Assembly: GCF_000281065.1 (NCBI RefSeq)
Contig: NZ_AKKK01000022.1
Location: 62,001 to 126,000, forward strand
From: Arthrobacter sp. M2012083
Lineage (GTDB): Bacteria > Actinomycetota > Actinomycetes > Actinomycetales > Micrococcaceae
Length of the DNA stretch: 64,000 nt
Direction of reading: 5' to 3'
Below are positions 24,741-34,368 of this stretch, piece by piece (position 1 is the stretch's first letter; each line of letters opens with the position of its first letter). Under the pieces are notes generated by a model. That model saw nothing but the letters and a program-made list of their open reading frames with translations, did no database searches and was not told where the DNA came from. Made by a program: the position numbers and the translations under genes.

Positions 24741-25763
24741 ATGCCCACCAGCAAGGACGTTGCCCAAGCCGCCGGAGTAGCTCAAAGCACCGTCTCCTAC
24801 GTCTTGAGTGGCAAGCGGCCAATCTCCGAGAAGACGCGGAAAAAGGTAGAGGCGGCCATCGAGGAACTGACCTACCAGCCGAACGCCGGCGCCCGCGCCT
24901 TGGCTGGGCGAAGGACGCGTGTGATCGGGCTGGTCATACCGTTCATTCCGGAACTCGAAATGGCATCACTTATGGAGTTCGTGTCGGTGATCGCATCGAC
25001 CGCAAGGCAGTTCGATCACGACATCCTGCTGGTCACCGAAGACGAAGGAGCTGCCGGGCTGCGTCGGGTTGTCGGTCAACAGATCTGCGACGGATTGATC
25101 CTCATGCAAGTGGAAGATGAGGATGAACGGCTCCCCGTTGCCCGGACACTCAACGTCCCCGTACTGCTGATTGGCATCCCCCGGGACCCTTCCGGCCTTG
25201 TCTGCATTGATGCGGACTTTGAAGTGGCGGGTGACCAATGCGTCCGCGATCTGGCAGCGGCCGGCCATAGCGTCATCTCGATTATCGAATGGCAACCCGC
25301 GGTCGTGAATCGGCACGTCAATTATGTTGACCGGTTCATGCGTGGAGCCGACGGGGCCGCCGAAACACTGGGAGTAGCAGTACAGCACTTCCCCGGAGGC
25401 GCAGACGTTGCCATCATCTCTGAATCCGTGGACAAAGCACTGGCCGCAACACAAGGCATACCGGCCTTCATTGCACCTGACCGCACTATCCAGGACATTC
25501 TCCGCCGCGCCCTGGCCGCGCGAGGCCTAACCCCGGGGGTGGACGTCTCCGTTATAGGCAGCGCCTCTCCCACCCTGGCTGAACTACAGCCCGTCCCTCT
25601 CTCCACCATCGATCTGCGCCCGAAGGAAGTTTCCCGCCGGGCAGTGAAGATTATTTGCGACCTCCTCGAAGCCGAGAACCACGGACCACACGAATCCCTG
25701 GAACTGGTACCCACGGTCATTACGCACCGTTCAAGCACGCTCCGCCCACCCCACGGAAGCTAA
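24741..25763 (+). CDS. LacI-family transcriptional regulator of the sugar ABC operon
   Basis: 340 residues starting MPTSKDVAQAAGVAQSTVSY, the canonical LacI helix-turn-helix, with an excellent AAGGAGG upstream that overrides the longer open frame. TRVIGLVIPFIPELEMAS begins the periplasmic-binding-protein-like effector domain. It likely represses the ABC operon 100 bases downstream in the same direction, released by the transported sugar or a metabolite. Confidence 0.92.
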   Translation: MPTSKDVAQAAGVAQSTVSYVLSGKRPISEKTRKKVEAAIEELTYQPNAGARALAGRRTRVIGLVIPFIPELEMASLMEFVSVIASTARQFDHDILLVTEDEGAAGLRRVVGQQICDGLILMQVEDEDERLPVARTLNVPVLLIGIPRDPSGLVCIDADFEVAGDQCVRDLAAAGHSVISIIEWQPAVVNRHVNYVDRFMRGADGAAETLGVAVQHFPGGADVAIISESVDKALAATQGIPAFIAPDRTIQDILRRALAARGLTPGVDVSVIGSASPTLAELQPVPLSTIDLRPKEVSRRAVKIICDLLEAENHGPHESLELVPTVITHRSSTLRPPHGS

Positions 25764-25809
25764 GTCCCGCTCTGTATCCACCTGATCCACATCCCTTTCC
25801 GTACTCATC

Positions 25810-25832
25810 GATACGCATCGTCGATACGCATC
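25810..25832 (+). promoter_or_regulatory. Twin LacI-type operator upstream of the ABC operon
   Basis: GATACGCATC at 25810-25819 and again at 25823-25832, 13 bp apart, matching the pair upstream of the regulator gene. They lie 32-54 bases before the binding-protein ATG. Confidence 0.75.
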
Positions 25833-25863
25833 GATAAATCGATCCAAGAAGAAGGAACAGACA

Positions 25864-27099
25864 ATGAAGTCAGCACAAAGGACATCCCGTCCGCTCGCAG
25901 TGGCAGTGGCCGCACTGGTCGGCTTGCCGCTGGTCGTCTCCGGCTGCGGCACCTCCACCGCTGCGTCGTCCTCCGAGGCGGTAACGGAACTCTCCGTGAT
26001 GGACTACTACAACAACGAGCCGGACAAGTCGTTCATCGGCGATGCCCTGACCAAGTGCGGCACGCAGCTGGGCGTTACCGTCAAACGGGAAACTGTTCCC
26101 GGAAAATCACTCATTTCCAAGGTCCTCCAGCAGTCTTCCTCCAAGACACTCCCCGACGTCCTCATGTTGGACAACCCGGACCTCCAACAGATCGCTGCCA
26201 CCGGCGCTCTGGCTCCCCTTGCCGATTTCAAGGTCAGCACTGAGAACTTCGCTGAAGGTGTGCTGAGCGCGGGCACGTACAAGGACAAGGTGTACGGCCT
26301 GGCTCCAACCGTGAACACCATCGCCCTGTTCTACAACAAGGACATCCTTGCCAAGGCCGGTGTCACCCCGCCCACAACCTGGGATGAACTCAAGGACGCT
26401 TCCGCCAAACTCACGTCAGGTGACCAGTACGGACTGGCCTTCAACGCCAACCCCACCTACGAGGGCGCGTGGCAGTTCCTTCCTGTCATGTGGTCCAACG
26501 GCGGCGATGAGAAGAAGATCGACACCAAGGAGACCGAGCAGGCCCTGCAGCTGTGGACCGACCTGGTGAAGAGCGGTTCAGTTTCTTCCTCGGCCCTCAA
26601 CTGGACCCAGGCTGATGTCAAAGACCAGTTCCTGGCCGGCAAGGCCGCCATGATGGTCAACGGACCGTGGCAGATCCCGGCCCTGGACAAGCAGCCCACT
26701 CTTCAGTACGGCGTAGTGAAGATCCCTGTGCGCGAAGCCGGGCAGACATCCGTGGCTCCGCTCGGCGGGGAGGTATGGACCGTCCCGCAGACCGGCAACA
26801 AGGCCCGGCAAGTGAAGGCAGCAGAGATGGTTGCCTGCTTGAACAGCGACGAGAACCAACTGGCCATGGCTACCGCCCGCAACACCATCCCATCCAAAAC
26901 CACCCTTTCGGACAAGTTTGCCAGCGACAACCCCAAGCTCGCCACGTTCACCGAGCTGATCAAGACAGCCCGTGCACGCACCGGCCAACTCGGCGAGGAA
27001 TGGCCCGCCCAGGCCACCAAGATCTACACCGCAATCCAGAGTTCACTGACGGGTAACGCTTCACCGGCTGACGCCCTCAAGCAAGCACAGGGTCAGTAG
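25864..27099 (+). CDS. ABC transporter sugar-binding lipoprotein (family 1)
   Basis: 411 residues. The lipobox VVSGC places the lipidated Cys near residue 29. Family 1 features follow: NTIALFYNKDILAKAGVTPPTTWDEL and AMMVNGPWQIPAL. Membrane-tethered receptor of a carbohydrate importer whose two permeases follow; no ATPase gene is present, so it probably shares a general MsiK-type ATPase. AAGAAGGAA precedes the ATG. Confidence 0.92.
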   Translation: MKSAQRTSRPLAVAVAALVGLPLVVSGCGTSTAASSSEAVTELSVMDYYNNEPDKSFIGDALTKCGTQLGVTVKRETVPGKSLISKVLQQSSSKTLPDVLMLDNPDLQQIAATGALAPLADFKVSTENFAEGVLSAGTYKDKVYGLAPTVNTIALFYNKDILAKAGVTPPTTWDELKDASAKLTSGDQYGLAFNANPTYEGAWQFLPVMWSNGGDEKKIDTKETEQALQLWTDLVKSGSVSSSALNWTQADVKDQFLAGKAAMMVNGPWQIPALDKQPTLQYGVVKIPVREAGQTSVAPLGGEVWTVPQTGNKARQVKAAEMVACLNSDENQLAMATARNTIPSKTTLSDKFASDNPKLATFTELIKTARARTGQLGEEWPAQATKIYTAIQSSLTGNASPADALKQAQGQ

Positions 27100-27109
27100 G
27101 CAGCCTGCC

Positions 27110-28099
27110 ATGTCACTAGCAACTGATCTACCTCATTCAGAGGGGCAGGCTGTCGGCGGGGCCATGAAGACTCACGGCCCCGGGACCGAAAAACCCGTGC
27201 CCAGGCGCAGTCCCCGCCAGCGCCGCGAGCGCGTCTTCCAGTGGCTCTTCCTGGTCCCCGCGGTGGTCTACATGACGCTGTTCTTCGGGTATCCCGTAGT
27301 CAAGAACGTGGTCATGAGCTTCCAGGAGTACACCACCTCCACGTTCTTCACTGGCGAAGCCCCCTGGGTGGGGTTTACCAACTACGTGACTGTATTGTCG
27401 TCGTCGTTGTTCTCAACCTCACTGCTGAACACCGTCCTGTTCACCATCGGCTCCATTGTCGGCCAGTTCGTGATCGGGCTGGCACTGGCTATCTTCTTCC
27501 AGCGGAAGTTCCCGCTCAACGGAATATTGCGGTCCCTGCTCCTGCTCCCTTGGCTCCTTCCCTTGATCGTCTCCAGTGCTGTGTGGCGATGGATCCTGGA
27601 TAAGGACAGCGGCGCGCTGAACCGTTTCCTGGGTGACCTCGGCATCATCGATACCGGCATTCCGTGGCTCACCAGTACTTCGCTGGCCCTCATTGCCGTG
27701 GTGGGCGTGAACATTTGGATTGGCATCCCGTTCAACCTGACCATCCTCTACGGCGGCCTGCAGGAAATCCCGGACGAACTGTACGAGGCCGGATCGCTGG
27801 ACGGTGCCACCGGCTGGAAGGCGTTCCGGCACATCACCTGGCCCATGCTGAGGCCAGTGGTGAGCGTGGTCCTAGTGCTCGGCGTCGTGTACACGCTCAA
27901 GGTGCTGGACATCATTCTGGGCCTCACCAACGGCGGGCCCGCCAATTCCACCCAAACCATCGCGACGCAGTCCTACAACCTGTCCTTCCACGAATTCAGA
28001 TTCGGTGAAGGTGCGGCTCTGGGCAACGTGCTGGTGATCATCTCCCTGGTCTTCGCAGTCCTGTACTTGCGGGCCAGCCGACGCGCAGTGGACGAGTGA
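27110..28099 (+). CDS. ABC sugar permease, MalF/LacF-like
   Basis: 329 residues with six predicted membrane segments from about residue 45. The EAA loop EAGSLDGATGWKAFRHITWPML contacts the ATPase. Starts ten bases after the binding-protein gene. About 40 charged residues precede the first segment; an internal Met at 19 is an alternative start. Confidence 0.92.
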   Translation: MSLATDLPHSEGQAVGGAMKTHGPGTEKPVPRRSPRQRRERVFQWLFLVPAVVYMTLFFGYPVVKNVVMSFQEYTTSTFFTGEAPWVGFTNYVTVLSSSLFSTSLLNTVLFTIGSIVGQFVIGLALAIFFQRKFPLNGILRSLLLLPWLLPLIVSSAVWRWILDKDSGALNRFLGDLGIIDTGIPWLTSTSLALIAVVGVNIWIGIPFNLTILYGGLQEIPDELYEAGSLDGATGWKAFRHITWPMLRPVVSVVLVLGVVYTLKVLDIILGLTNGGPANSTQTIATQSYNLSFHEFRFGEGAALGNVLVIISLVFAVLYLRASRRAVDE

Positions 28100-28106
28100 G
28101 GACAGC

Positions 28107-28964
28107 ATGACAACCGTACTGAAAGCCCGCACACTCCGGCGTACCGTCCCAAAACCGACGGGACGCAAGAACTGGGGCTACACGGCACTGGCTATCTTCT
28201 TCCTGGCCATCATGCTGTTCCCGGTCTATTGGATGGTCAACGCCTCCCTGCAACCCAACGGCACCACCTTGGAAACCTCGTGGTTCCCGCTGAAGCCCGA
28301 CTTCACCGGCTACGCCACGGCCATCAACGAGCAAGCAGGGAACCTGGGAACCAGCCTCATCATTTCGCTGGGTAGCGTGGCGCTGAGCCTGGCCATTGCA
28401 GCCCCGGCCGCCTATGCCTTGGCCTACTTCAAGGTCCGCGGCGCCGGTGTGGTCCTGTTCGCGATCCTCATCAGCCAGATGATTCCGGGGATTGTTGTGG
28501 CCAACGCCCTGTACACCGCGTACAACGATCTCGGCCTGCTCAACTCCATTCCGGGCCTGATCCTCGCCGACTCTGCCCACGGCATCCCGTTCGCGATCCT
28601 CATCATCCGGGCCTTCATGAACGGTATGCCAGCGTCGGTGATCGAGGCCGCGCGGGTGGACGGCGCCGGGCACCTCCGGGCGTTCTGGTCGATTGTGCTC
28701 CCGCTCAGCCGTAACTCACTGATCACGGCAGGGCTGTTCACGTTCCTGTTCGCTTGGAGCGACTTCCTCTTCGCGCTGACCTTGACCACCACTGAAGCAG
28801 TCCGACCCGTCACCCTGGGCATCTTCCAGTACATCGGCGCCTACGTGAATGACTGGAGTTCAGTCATGGCGACGGCGGTACTCGCCTCCATCCCGGCCAT
28901 CGTCCTGCTGGTCGCGGCCCAGAAATACATCGCCGCCGGCACCACCGGCGGTGCGGTCAAGTAG
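28107..28964 (+). CDS. ABC sugar permease, MalG-like
   Basis: 285 residues, six membrane segments, EAA loop [22 protein letters not shown]. Seven bases after the first permease gene. Together they form the heterodimeric channel of the importer. Confidence 0.92.
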   Translation: MTTVLKARTLRRTVPKPTGRKNWGYTALAIFFLAIMLFPVYWMVNASLQPNGTTLETSWFPLKPDFTGYATAINEQAGNLGTSLIISLGSVALSLAIAAPAAYALAYFKVRGAGVVLFAILISQMIPGIVVANALYTAYNDLGLLNSIPGLILADSAHGIPFAILIIRAFMNGMPASVIEAARVDGAGHLRAFWSIVLPLSRNSLITAGLFTFLFAWSDFLFALTLTTTEAVRPVTLGIFQYIGAYVNDWSSVMATAVLASIPAIVLLVAAQKYIAAGTTGGAVK

Positions 28965-28995
28965 ACCGCTACCCAAACCCTTCAAGGAGAAAACA

Positions 28996-29769
28996 ATGCC
29001 TGAGAGCAAGCCCACCCGCGTCACCGTATGGTCCGAGAATCGCCACGAAAAGCGCGACGAACTGGTGGCCCGCCTCTATCCGGACGGCATGCACGGCGCC
29101 GTCAAGGCGGGCATCGAAGAGAACCTGGGTACCGCCGTCGAGGTCCGGACCGCAACACTGGACGAACCCGAGCACGGACTCACCGAGGAAGTCCTCGCCA
29201 ACACCGACGTCCTTACATGGTGGGGGCACATGTCCCATGCAGATGTTGAGGACGAGATCGTGGAACGTGTCCACCGGCACGTCCTGGCCGGAATGGGCCT
29301 GATCGTATTGCACTCCGGGCACTGGTCCAAGATCTTCACCAAACTCATGGGAACGTCATGCACGCTGCGTTGGCGCTCCGAGCAGGACCGCGAACTCGTG
29401 TGGACCGTGGATCCCACCCACCCCATCGCCAAGGGCATCCCGCACCCCATCGATATTCCGCAGCAGGAAATGTACGGCGAGTTCTTCGACATCCCCACGC
29501 CCGAGGAACTGGTCTTCATCAGCTCGTTCAGCGGCGGCGAAGTCTTCCGTTCGGGCTGCACGTTCCGGCGCGGTCACGGCAAAATCTTCTTCTTCAGCCC
29601 GGGCGACCAGGACTACCCCGTCTATCACCACAAGGACGTCCGACGCGTGATCGCCAACGCCGTGGAATGGGCCGTCACCGACCGCCCGGAACGCGCGGTA
29701 CCGGAGCTGCTTCGCTACGAAACCAACGACTTCTTCAACGGCAAGAGCTACCAGGGAGCCAACGCGTGA
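28996..29769 (+). CDS. ThuA-domain protein (trehalose-utilisation-type)
   Basis: 257 residues from the ATG with AAGGAG seven bases upstream. [25 protein letters not shown] and [21 protein letters not shown] match ThuA-like glutamine-amidotransferase-fold proteins seen with sugar ABC operons. ThuA proteins help convert trehalose-type disaccharides to 3-keto derivatives, but the reaction here is not proven. Its stop overlaps the start of the Gfo/Idh gene. Confidence 0.87.
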   Translation: MPESKPTRVTVWSENRHEKRDELVARLYPDGMHGAVKAGIEENLGTAVEVRTATLDEPEHGLTEEVLANTDVLTWWGHMSHADVEDEIVERVHRHVLAGMGLIVLHSGHWSKIFTKLMGTSCTLRWRSEQDRELVWTVDPTHPIAKGIPHPIDIPQQEMYGEFFDIPTPEELVFISSFSGGEVFRSGCTFRRGHGKIFFFSPGDQDYPVYHHKDVRRVIANAVEWAVTDRPERAVPELLRYETNDFFNGKSYQGANA

Positions 29770-30905
29770 GCACGCCCTTCGCTACCATTCCCGACGACGG
29801 CACTCCCCTTCGCGTCGTCGTAGTCGGTGCGGGAGGCATGGGACGCGCCTGGCTCCGGACAGTGGAAGAGTCGCCATTGGTTGAGCTCGTGGGCATCGTT
29901 GACCTTGACCTTGCGGTTGCCGCTGAGGCGGCGGCGTCCTTGGGCCGTGACGATCTCCCGGTAGGTGCCGGTACAGCGGCGCTGGCGTCCGACGTCGGCG
30001 CTCAGGCGGTCATCAACGTCACCGTCCCTGCCGCCCATCATCCGGTAACCACCGAAGCGCTGGCTGCGGGCTTGCCGGTCCTCGGCGAGAAACCAGTGGC
30101 TTCGACCGTGGCCCAAGGGCTTTCCCTGGCGGCCGCGGCCGAGCTTCACGACCAGCTGTTCATGGTCAGCCAGTCCCGGCGCTACAACCGCCAGCTGTTT
30201 TCGGCCAAACGCCTGTCTTCCGCCCTGGGATCCGTTGGAATCGTGTCAGCCGAGTTCTTCAAGGCCCCCCACTTCGGCGGTTTCCGCGATGCCATGGATC
30301 ACCCGCTCCTGCTGGATATGGCCATCCACCAGTTCGACATGGCCCGCTTCCTGCTCGACGCCGATCCCGTCTCCGTATTCTGCGAGGAGTACAACCCGCC
30401 TTGGAGCTGGTATCGCGGAGATGCAGGTTCCACGGCAATCTTCGAGATGACCGGCGGCGAGCGCTTTGTTTTCACGGGCAGCTGGTGCAGCCCTGGCCAG
30501 GAGACCTCATGGAACGCCTCATGGCGGATCAGTGGGGAGCATGGCACCGTCCTGTGGGACGGCGACAATGAACCGCTCTCCTCTGTTCCCGTTTCCGGCG
30601 ATGCCGGGGGTTGTGAGGATCCCGGCCAGGAAATTGCCGGGTCCTTGCGGGACTTCGTGGCCGCTTTGCGCACGGGAAGCACACCGATGGGACGGGTTCA
30701 CCAGAACATCATGAGCCTGGCCATGGTGGAGGCCGCGATCCTCAGCGCTTCCACCGGCGCCCGGGTTTCCGTGGATTCCCTGCTTGAAGACTCCTACCAA
30801 CAGGCTGTTCTGGCTGAGCGGGACCCCGCTGTGCTGGAAGTGCTGAAGTCCTGGACCTCGGTGCGGAGTGCCTTGGCCGGCGTTGTGACGGGCACGTCTA
30901 TGTGA
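29766..30905 (+). CDS. Gfo/Idh/MocA-family oxidoreductase
   Basis: 379 residues from a GTG that overlaps the ThuA stop (GTGA). [14 protein letters not shown] is the NAD(P)-binding Rossmann loop; [13 protein letters not shown] holds the conserved EKP lysine of the family and [18 protein letters not shown] the catalytic His region. Likely oxidises an imported sugar or its derivative together with the ThuA protein. Last gene of the operon. Confidence 0.9.
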   Translation: MSTPFATIPDDGTPLRVVVVGAGGMGRAWLRTVEESPLVELVGIVDLDLAVAAEAAASLGRDDLPVGAGTAALASDVGAQAVINVTVPAAHHPVTTEALAAGLPVLGEKPVASTVAQGLSLAAAAELHDQLFMVSQSRRYNRQLFSAKRLSSALGSVGIVSAEFFKAPHFGGFRDAMDHPLLLDMAIHQFDMARFLLDADPVSVFCEEYNPPWSWYRGDAGSTAIFEMTGGERFVFTGSWCSPGQETSWNASWRISGEHGTVLWDGDNEPLSSVPVSGDAGGCEDPGQEIAGSLRDFVAALRTGSTPMGRVHQNIMSLAMVEAAILSASTGARVSVDSLLEDSYQQAVLAERDPAVLEVLKSWTSVRSALAGVVTGTSM

Positions 30906-30907
30906 GC

Positions 30908-30971
30908 TCGCCGAGGGGCTGGCTTTCGGGGTTATCGCGGGCTCTTACTTCCGAAAGCCGCCCCTCGGCGA
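30908..30971. terminator. Long hairpin between convergent genes
   Basis: A 21-bp stem with one bulged T: TCGCCGAGGGGC plus GGCTTTCGG on the left against the complementary run ending CCCCTCGGCGA, loop about 21 bases. It lies between the Gfo/Idh and SGNH hydrolase genes. There is no T-run, but the stem is strong enough to stop or process both transcripts. Confidence 0.6.
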
Positions 30972-30996
30972 ATGGGTCACCGCTTGGCGGGCCGGG

Positions 30997-31881
30997 TCAT
31001 TGCTTGGCCAATTGGGCGGGCTTGATGGTGGAAAGGAGGGCTGCGGCGTATGCCTGATGCCCGGCCGGATTCGGGTGGAAGTTAGCATCCGGCAGCCGAT
31101 CGAACGGAGGCACGGGAGCCGGGACCAGCACAATCCACGGTTCCGCTGAGTTGACTGCATGCCCGCGGAATCGCTTGGTCACGTCAACGAACACCGCATT
31201 GGCATCACTGGCTTTCACCGCCGCTTCAATGGTCCTGTTGAGGGCATCGACGGCCCGGTTGACCTCGTTCTGGTGTTCCACGGAAATAATGGGCACGCCG
31301 TTGACGGGATCAAAGAGCCGGGGGTAACCCATCACCGCGATGGTTGCATTGGGCGCTGCATCAGCGATGTCGTCATAAATCGCTGCAAGCGACAACTCCA
31401 GGGCCGGCAAGAGTGACATGGCATTATTCACAGCAGCCTGGCAGACGACGAGTGTCTGAGTGAGGCAAGCAACCAGGGCATCCCCGCTCCCAATGTCATT
31501 GGCGCCAGCCGTAATGCTGACGAGCTCCGCCGCAGCCAGGTTACTTCCCAGGCTGCCTATTTGCTCCGAAACCGATGGAATGGGCACTCCAAGGACAGGG
31601 AACAGGAGGGCCCCATGGCACGCCCCGTTCGCCAAAAGGTCCACGCGGCCTGTCTCGGCAACCACATTCACGTAGCCGCCCACGCTCCTCCAACAAACTG
31701 CGTCTGCATACAACCCGCCCGCTCCAGTCCCCGCGGTGTACGAATCCCCGAGCGCCACGTAATCAACTGGAGCCGGCGGCGCGGCGGTCGCCGGACTGGC
31801 CGTGAATCCTAAACAAAGTGCCACTATGGCGAGCCCGCCCACAAAAGCCGTGTGCCGCCGTCGTACTTGATGAGTTGCCAT
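30997..31881 (-). CDS. Secreted SGNH/GDSL hydrolase
   Basis: 294 residues; signal peptide to about ASPATA. The esterase blocks are YVALGDSYTAGTG (nucleophile Ser), ITAGANDIG (block III Asn) and DANFHPNPAGHQAYA (Asp and His). Cys residues (CWRS, NGACHG, ACLTQTLVVCQ) may form disulfides outside the cell. Resembles the extracellular lipase/esterase group found in Streptomyces. AAGGGG lies before the ATG. Confidence 0.88.
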   Translation of the reverse strand: MATHQVRRRHTAFVGGLAIVALCLGFTASPATAAPPAPVDYVALGDSYTAGTGAGGLYADAVCWRSVGGYVNVVAETGRVDLLANGACHGALLFPVLGVPIPSVSEQIGSLGSNLAAAELVSITAGANDIGSGDALVACLTQTLVVCQAAVNNAMSLLPALELSLAAIYDDIADAAPNATIAVMGYPRLFDPVNGVPIISVEHQNEVNRAVDALNRTIEAAVKASDANAVFVDVTKRFRGHAVNSAEPWIVLVPAPVPPFDRLPDANFHPNPAGHQAYAAALLSTIKPAQLAKQ

Positions 31882-32081
31882 TGTGAATCCCCTTTTTACC
31901 GTTCGATGGGGCTCCGGCGCCCGCGTTAAGCGGACGGGGCGGCTCGCCCACCAGTCGGCCGCGCACCCGGGGCAATGTGTTGGCTAGATTACGCCTGCGG
32001 CTGCGAGGGGAAAAGACCTGCGGCTACCCTATTTTGGGGACCGCACTTTTCGGCGGTACCTGATATTCCAGGGGGAGCCGA
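31882..32081 (-). promoter_or_regulatory. GC-rich 5' region of the SGNH hydrolase gene
   Basis: 200 bases without a gene. On the minus strand a -10-like TAATCT lies about 110 bases before the start; the leader after it can fold, for instance CCGC-TTAAC-GCGG, and ends AAAAAGGGGATTCAC before ATG. A regulatory RNA is possible but no known riboswitch could be assigned by eye. Confidence 0.3.
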
Positions 32082-32678
32082 CTACGCTCCGTACTTCGTC
32101 AGCCGGAACTCCAGGCCGTTGCGCACAGCGGGCCATTCGTGTTCGAGGATGGAGAACACCACGGTGTCGCGGAGGGCGCCGTCCTTGCTGCGGGAGTGGC
32201 TTCGAAGGACGCCATCCTGTTTGGCGCCGAGCCGGGCAATTGCCTCACGGGACTGCTGGTTCATCCAGTGTGTGCGGAACTCCACGGCCGGGCAGCCCAG
32301 CGTTTCGAAAGCGTGCCGCAGGAGCAGCAACTTCGAATCGGGGTTGGTCCCCGTGCCGTGCGCCGACGCGGCGTTCCACGTGGATCCGATCTCCAAGCGA
32401 GGCGTCTCGGCGTCGATGTTCATGTACGTTGTCATACCGATCAGCTTGCCCGTCGCGTTGGAGCGCGTGGCAAAAGGCACCATGGACCCTTTTGCTTGTA
32501 GGTCCAGGCGGCGATCTATTTCCGCGACCATGCCCTCCGGCGTCGGGACGGAGGTGTACCAAAGCTTCCAGAGATCGCCGTCTCGGGCTGCATCTGCCAG
32601 GCCGTCATGGTGTTCCTGGCTCAACGGTTCCAGCGTCACGAATTTTCCGGTCAGGGTGATGGGTTCGATGGAAGTCAC
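32082..32678 (-). CDS. GNAT N-acetyltransferase
   Basis: 198 residues starting MTSIEPITLTGKFVTLEPLS. LIGMTTYMNIDAETPRLEIGSTW and the later KLLLLRHAFETLGCPAVEFRTHW match the RimJ/RimL-type acetyltransferases. Substrate not identifiable. Single gene between the SGNH hydrolase and the beta-oxidation operon, all on the minus strand. Confidence 0.82.
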   Translation of the reverse strand: MTSIEPITLTGKFVTLEPLSQEHHDGLADAARDGDLWKLWYTSVPTPEGMVAEIDRRLDLQAKGSMVPFATRSNATGKLIGMTTYMNIDAETPRLEIGSTWNAASAHGTGTNPDSKLLLLRHAFETLGCPAVEFRTHWMNQQSREAIARLGAKQDGVLRSHSRSKDGALRDTVVFSILEHEWPAVRNGLEFRLTKYGA

Positions 32679-32704
32679 CCGGTTAGCCTAACCGGCCCGG
32701 GGTT

Positions 32705-33568
32705 TCAGTCGTTCCAGTCGAAGAAGCCTTTGCCCGTCTTACGTCCCAGCTCGCCGCGCGCCACTTTGTCGCGGAGGATCTGCGGCGGAGCGAAACGGTC
32801 GCCCAGCGTGGAGTGAAGGTACTCGGCAATGCCCAACCGGACGTCCAAACCAACGATGTCCGTGGTCTTGAGCGGACCAGTGGGGTGCTTGTAACCGAGG
32901 ACCATGGCAGCATCGATGTCTTCCGCCGACGCCACGCCCTCTTCCACCATGCGCATCGCCTCAAGGGCAATGGCGACGCCGAGCCTTGAGGACGCAAAAC
33001 CCGGAGCGTCATTGACGACGACGGCGGTCTTGCCGAGTGCCTCAGTCCAGCTTTTCGCGGCCTCAGCCAGTTCGGGAGACGTTTCCTTGGCCAACACCAC
33101 CTCAATGAGGGTTGACGCGGGCACAGGGTTGAAGAAGTGCAGACCGACGAAGTTCGCGGGGCGGCGAAGCTCGTTGGCTAGCCCCGTGACCGACAGCGAG
33201 GACGTGTTCGACGCCAGGTAGGCATCGGCAGACAAGTGGTCCTCCACGGCCTTCAGTGCTGTGACTTTGAGGTCGTAGTCCTCAGGCACTGCCTCCACAA
33301 CGAGGCCGCAGTGGATGAAGGATTCGTAGTCCGTGGAGGTACTGAAGCGGGACATTGCTTCTTCGGGGGTTTCGCTTAGGGTGCCGCGGGCGGCGGACTT
33401 GGCTACGGCATCAGCCACGCGACCCTGCGCTCCAGCCGCTGCCTCGTGATCGCGTTCAACCACGATCACGGTGGCGCCCTTGGTAAGGAACGCGTGAGCG
33501 ATACCAGCACCCATACGGCCACCGCCAAGGACTCCAACAACGTGCGGGATGGCGGGAACTTCGGTCAT
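32705..33568 (-). CDS. 3-hydroxyacyl-CoA dehydrogenase (PaaH/FadB2-like)
   Basis: 287 residues. VVGVLGGGRMGAGIAHAFLTKGATV is the NAD-binding loop; FVGLHFFNPVP and VVNDAPGFASSRL are signature motifs of the stand-alone dehydrogenase family, with the catalytic His in the first and Asn nearby. The ATG overlaps the hydratase stop as ATGA. Oxidises a 3-hydroxyacyl-CoA in the cytoplasm; the PaaR-like site upstream of the operon suggests 3-hydroxyadipyl-CoA. Confidence 0.9.
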   Translation of the reverse strand: MTEVPAIPHVVGVLGGGRMGAGIAHAFLTKGATVIVVERDHEAAAGAQGRVADAVAKSAARGTLSETPEEAMSRFSTSTDYESFIHCGLVVEAVPEDYDLKVTALKAVEDHLSADAYLASNTSSLSVTGLANELRRPANFVGLHFFNPVPASTLIEVVLAKETSPELAEAAKSWTEALGKTAVVVNDAPGFASSRLGVAIALEAMRMVEEGVASAEDIDAAMVLGYKHPTGPLKTTDIVGLDVRLGIAEYLHSTLGDRFAPPQILRDKVARGELGRKTGKGFFDWND

Positions 33569-34368
33569 TTCTGGGTCCTGTCTTGCGTCGGGGCGGCGGA
33601 GTCTTGCGAACCTTTGGCCGACTTCTTGTCGAGGAAGGCCTGCATGCGGTCGAACTTGGCCTGAGATTCAAAGAGGATCCCCTGGGCAAGGGTATCGATC
33701 AGCGGGTGGGCCTCGGCGGGGGCATGGAACACCGATTTTGTGATGCGCACGGCCAAGGGATCCTGTCGTCCAATGCGGTCGGCCAGCTTGTGTGCTGCAT
33801 CCATGAGTTCGGGGGCCTCGTGGATCTCGGTGATGAGGCTGATCCGCAGTGCTTCCTCTGCGCGCAGGACGGCTCCGGCCAGGAGGATCTCCTTGGCCTT
33901 CGGCTCTCCCACCAACTCCTTGAGCCGCCAGCTAGCACCGGCGGCAGCAAGGATCCCAAGCCCCGTCTCAGGGTTGCCGATGCGGACACTCGGCGTCCCA
34001 ATGCGGAAGTCGGCAGCGTAAGCAAGCTCGGCGCCGCCGCCCAGGCAGTACCCATCCAAAGCCGCGATGACCGGCATGGGCAGCTTGGCAATGCGGACAA
34101 AGATCGTTGAGTTGATCCCCTGCAACGCGTCGTCCCTGCGCCGTTCGCGCAGCTGTCCAATGTCGGCACCGGAGGCGAAAACGCCTTCGGTACCGGCAAT
34201 GATCAGTACCTTCGGGTTGCGTTCCAGCTCGGCGCACACCTGGTGAAGTTCTTCCACCATCTTCTGGTCGATCGCGTTGCGGACCTCGGGTCTATTCAAA
34301 AGAACCGTGAGGCGGTCTTCGCGTTCTTCCAGGAGGAGAGTGGTGAAGTCGTCCGGGTTCAGGGCCAT
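33565..34368 (-). CDS. Enoyl-CoA hydratase (PaaF/PaaG-like)
   Basis: 267 residues from MALNPDDFTTLLLEE; the ATG overlaps the thiolase stop as TAATG, so the longer frame is not used. Crotonase signatures: FASGADIGQLRE (oxyanion hole) and DGYCLGGGAELAYAADFRIG with the hydratase Glu region. Supplies the hydration step between the thiolase and dehydrogenase of the same operon. Confidence 0.9.
   Translation of the reverse strand: MALNPDDFTTLLLEEREDRLTVLLNRPEVRNAIDQKMVEELHQVCAELERNPKVLIIAGTEGVFASGADIGQLRERRRDDALQGINSTIFVRIAKLPMPVIAALDGYCLGGGAELAYAADFRIGTPSVRIGNPETGLGILAAAGASWRLKELVGEPKAKEILLAGAVLRAEEALRISLITEIHEAPELMDAAHKLADRIGRQDPLAVRITKSVFHAPAEAHPLIDTLAQGILFESQAKFDRMQAFLDKKSAKGSQDSAAPTQDRTQK

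Noticed and set aside
31882..32081. c-di-AMP (ydaO-type) riboswitch
   Set aside because: Only isolated fragments such as CGCTTAACGCGG resemble it; the conserved core blocks could not be aligned in order.
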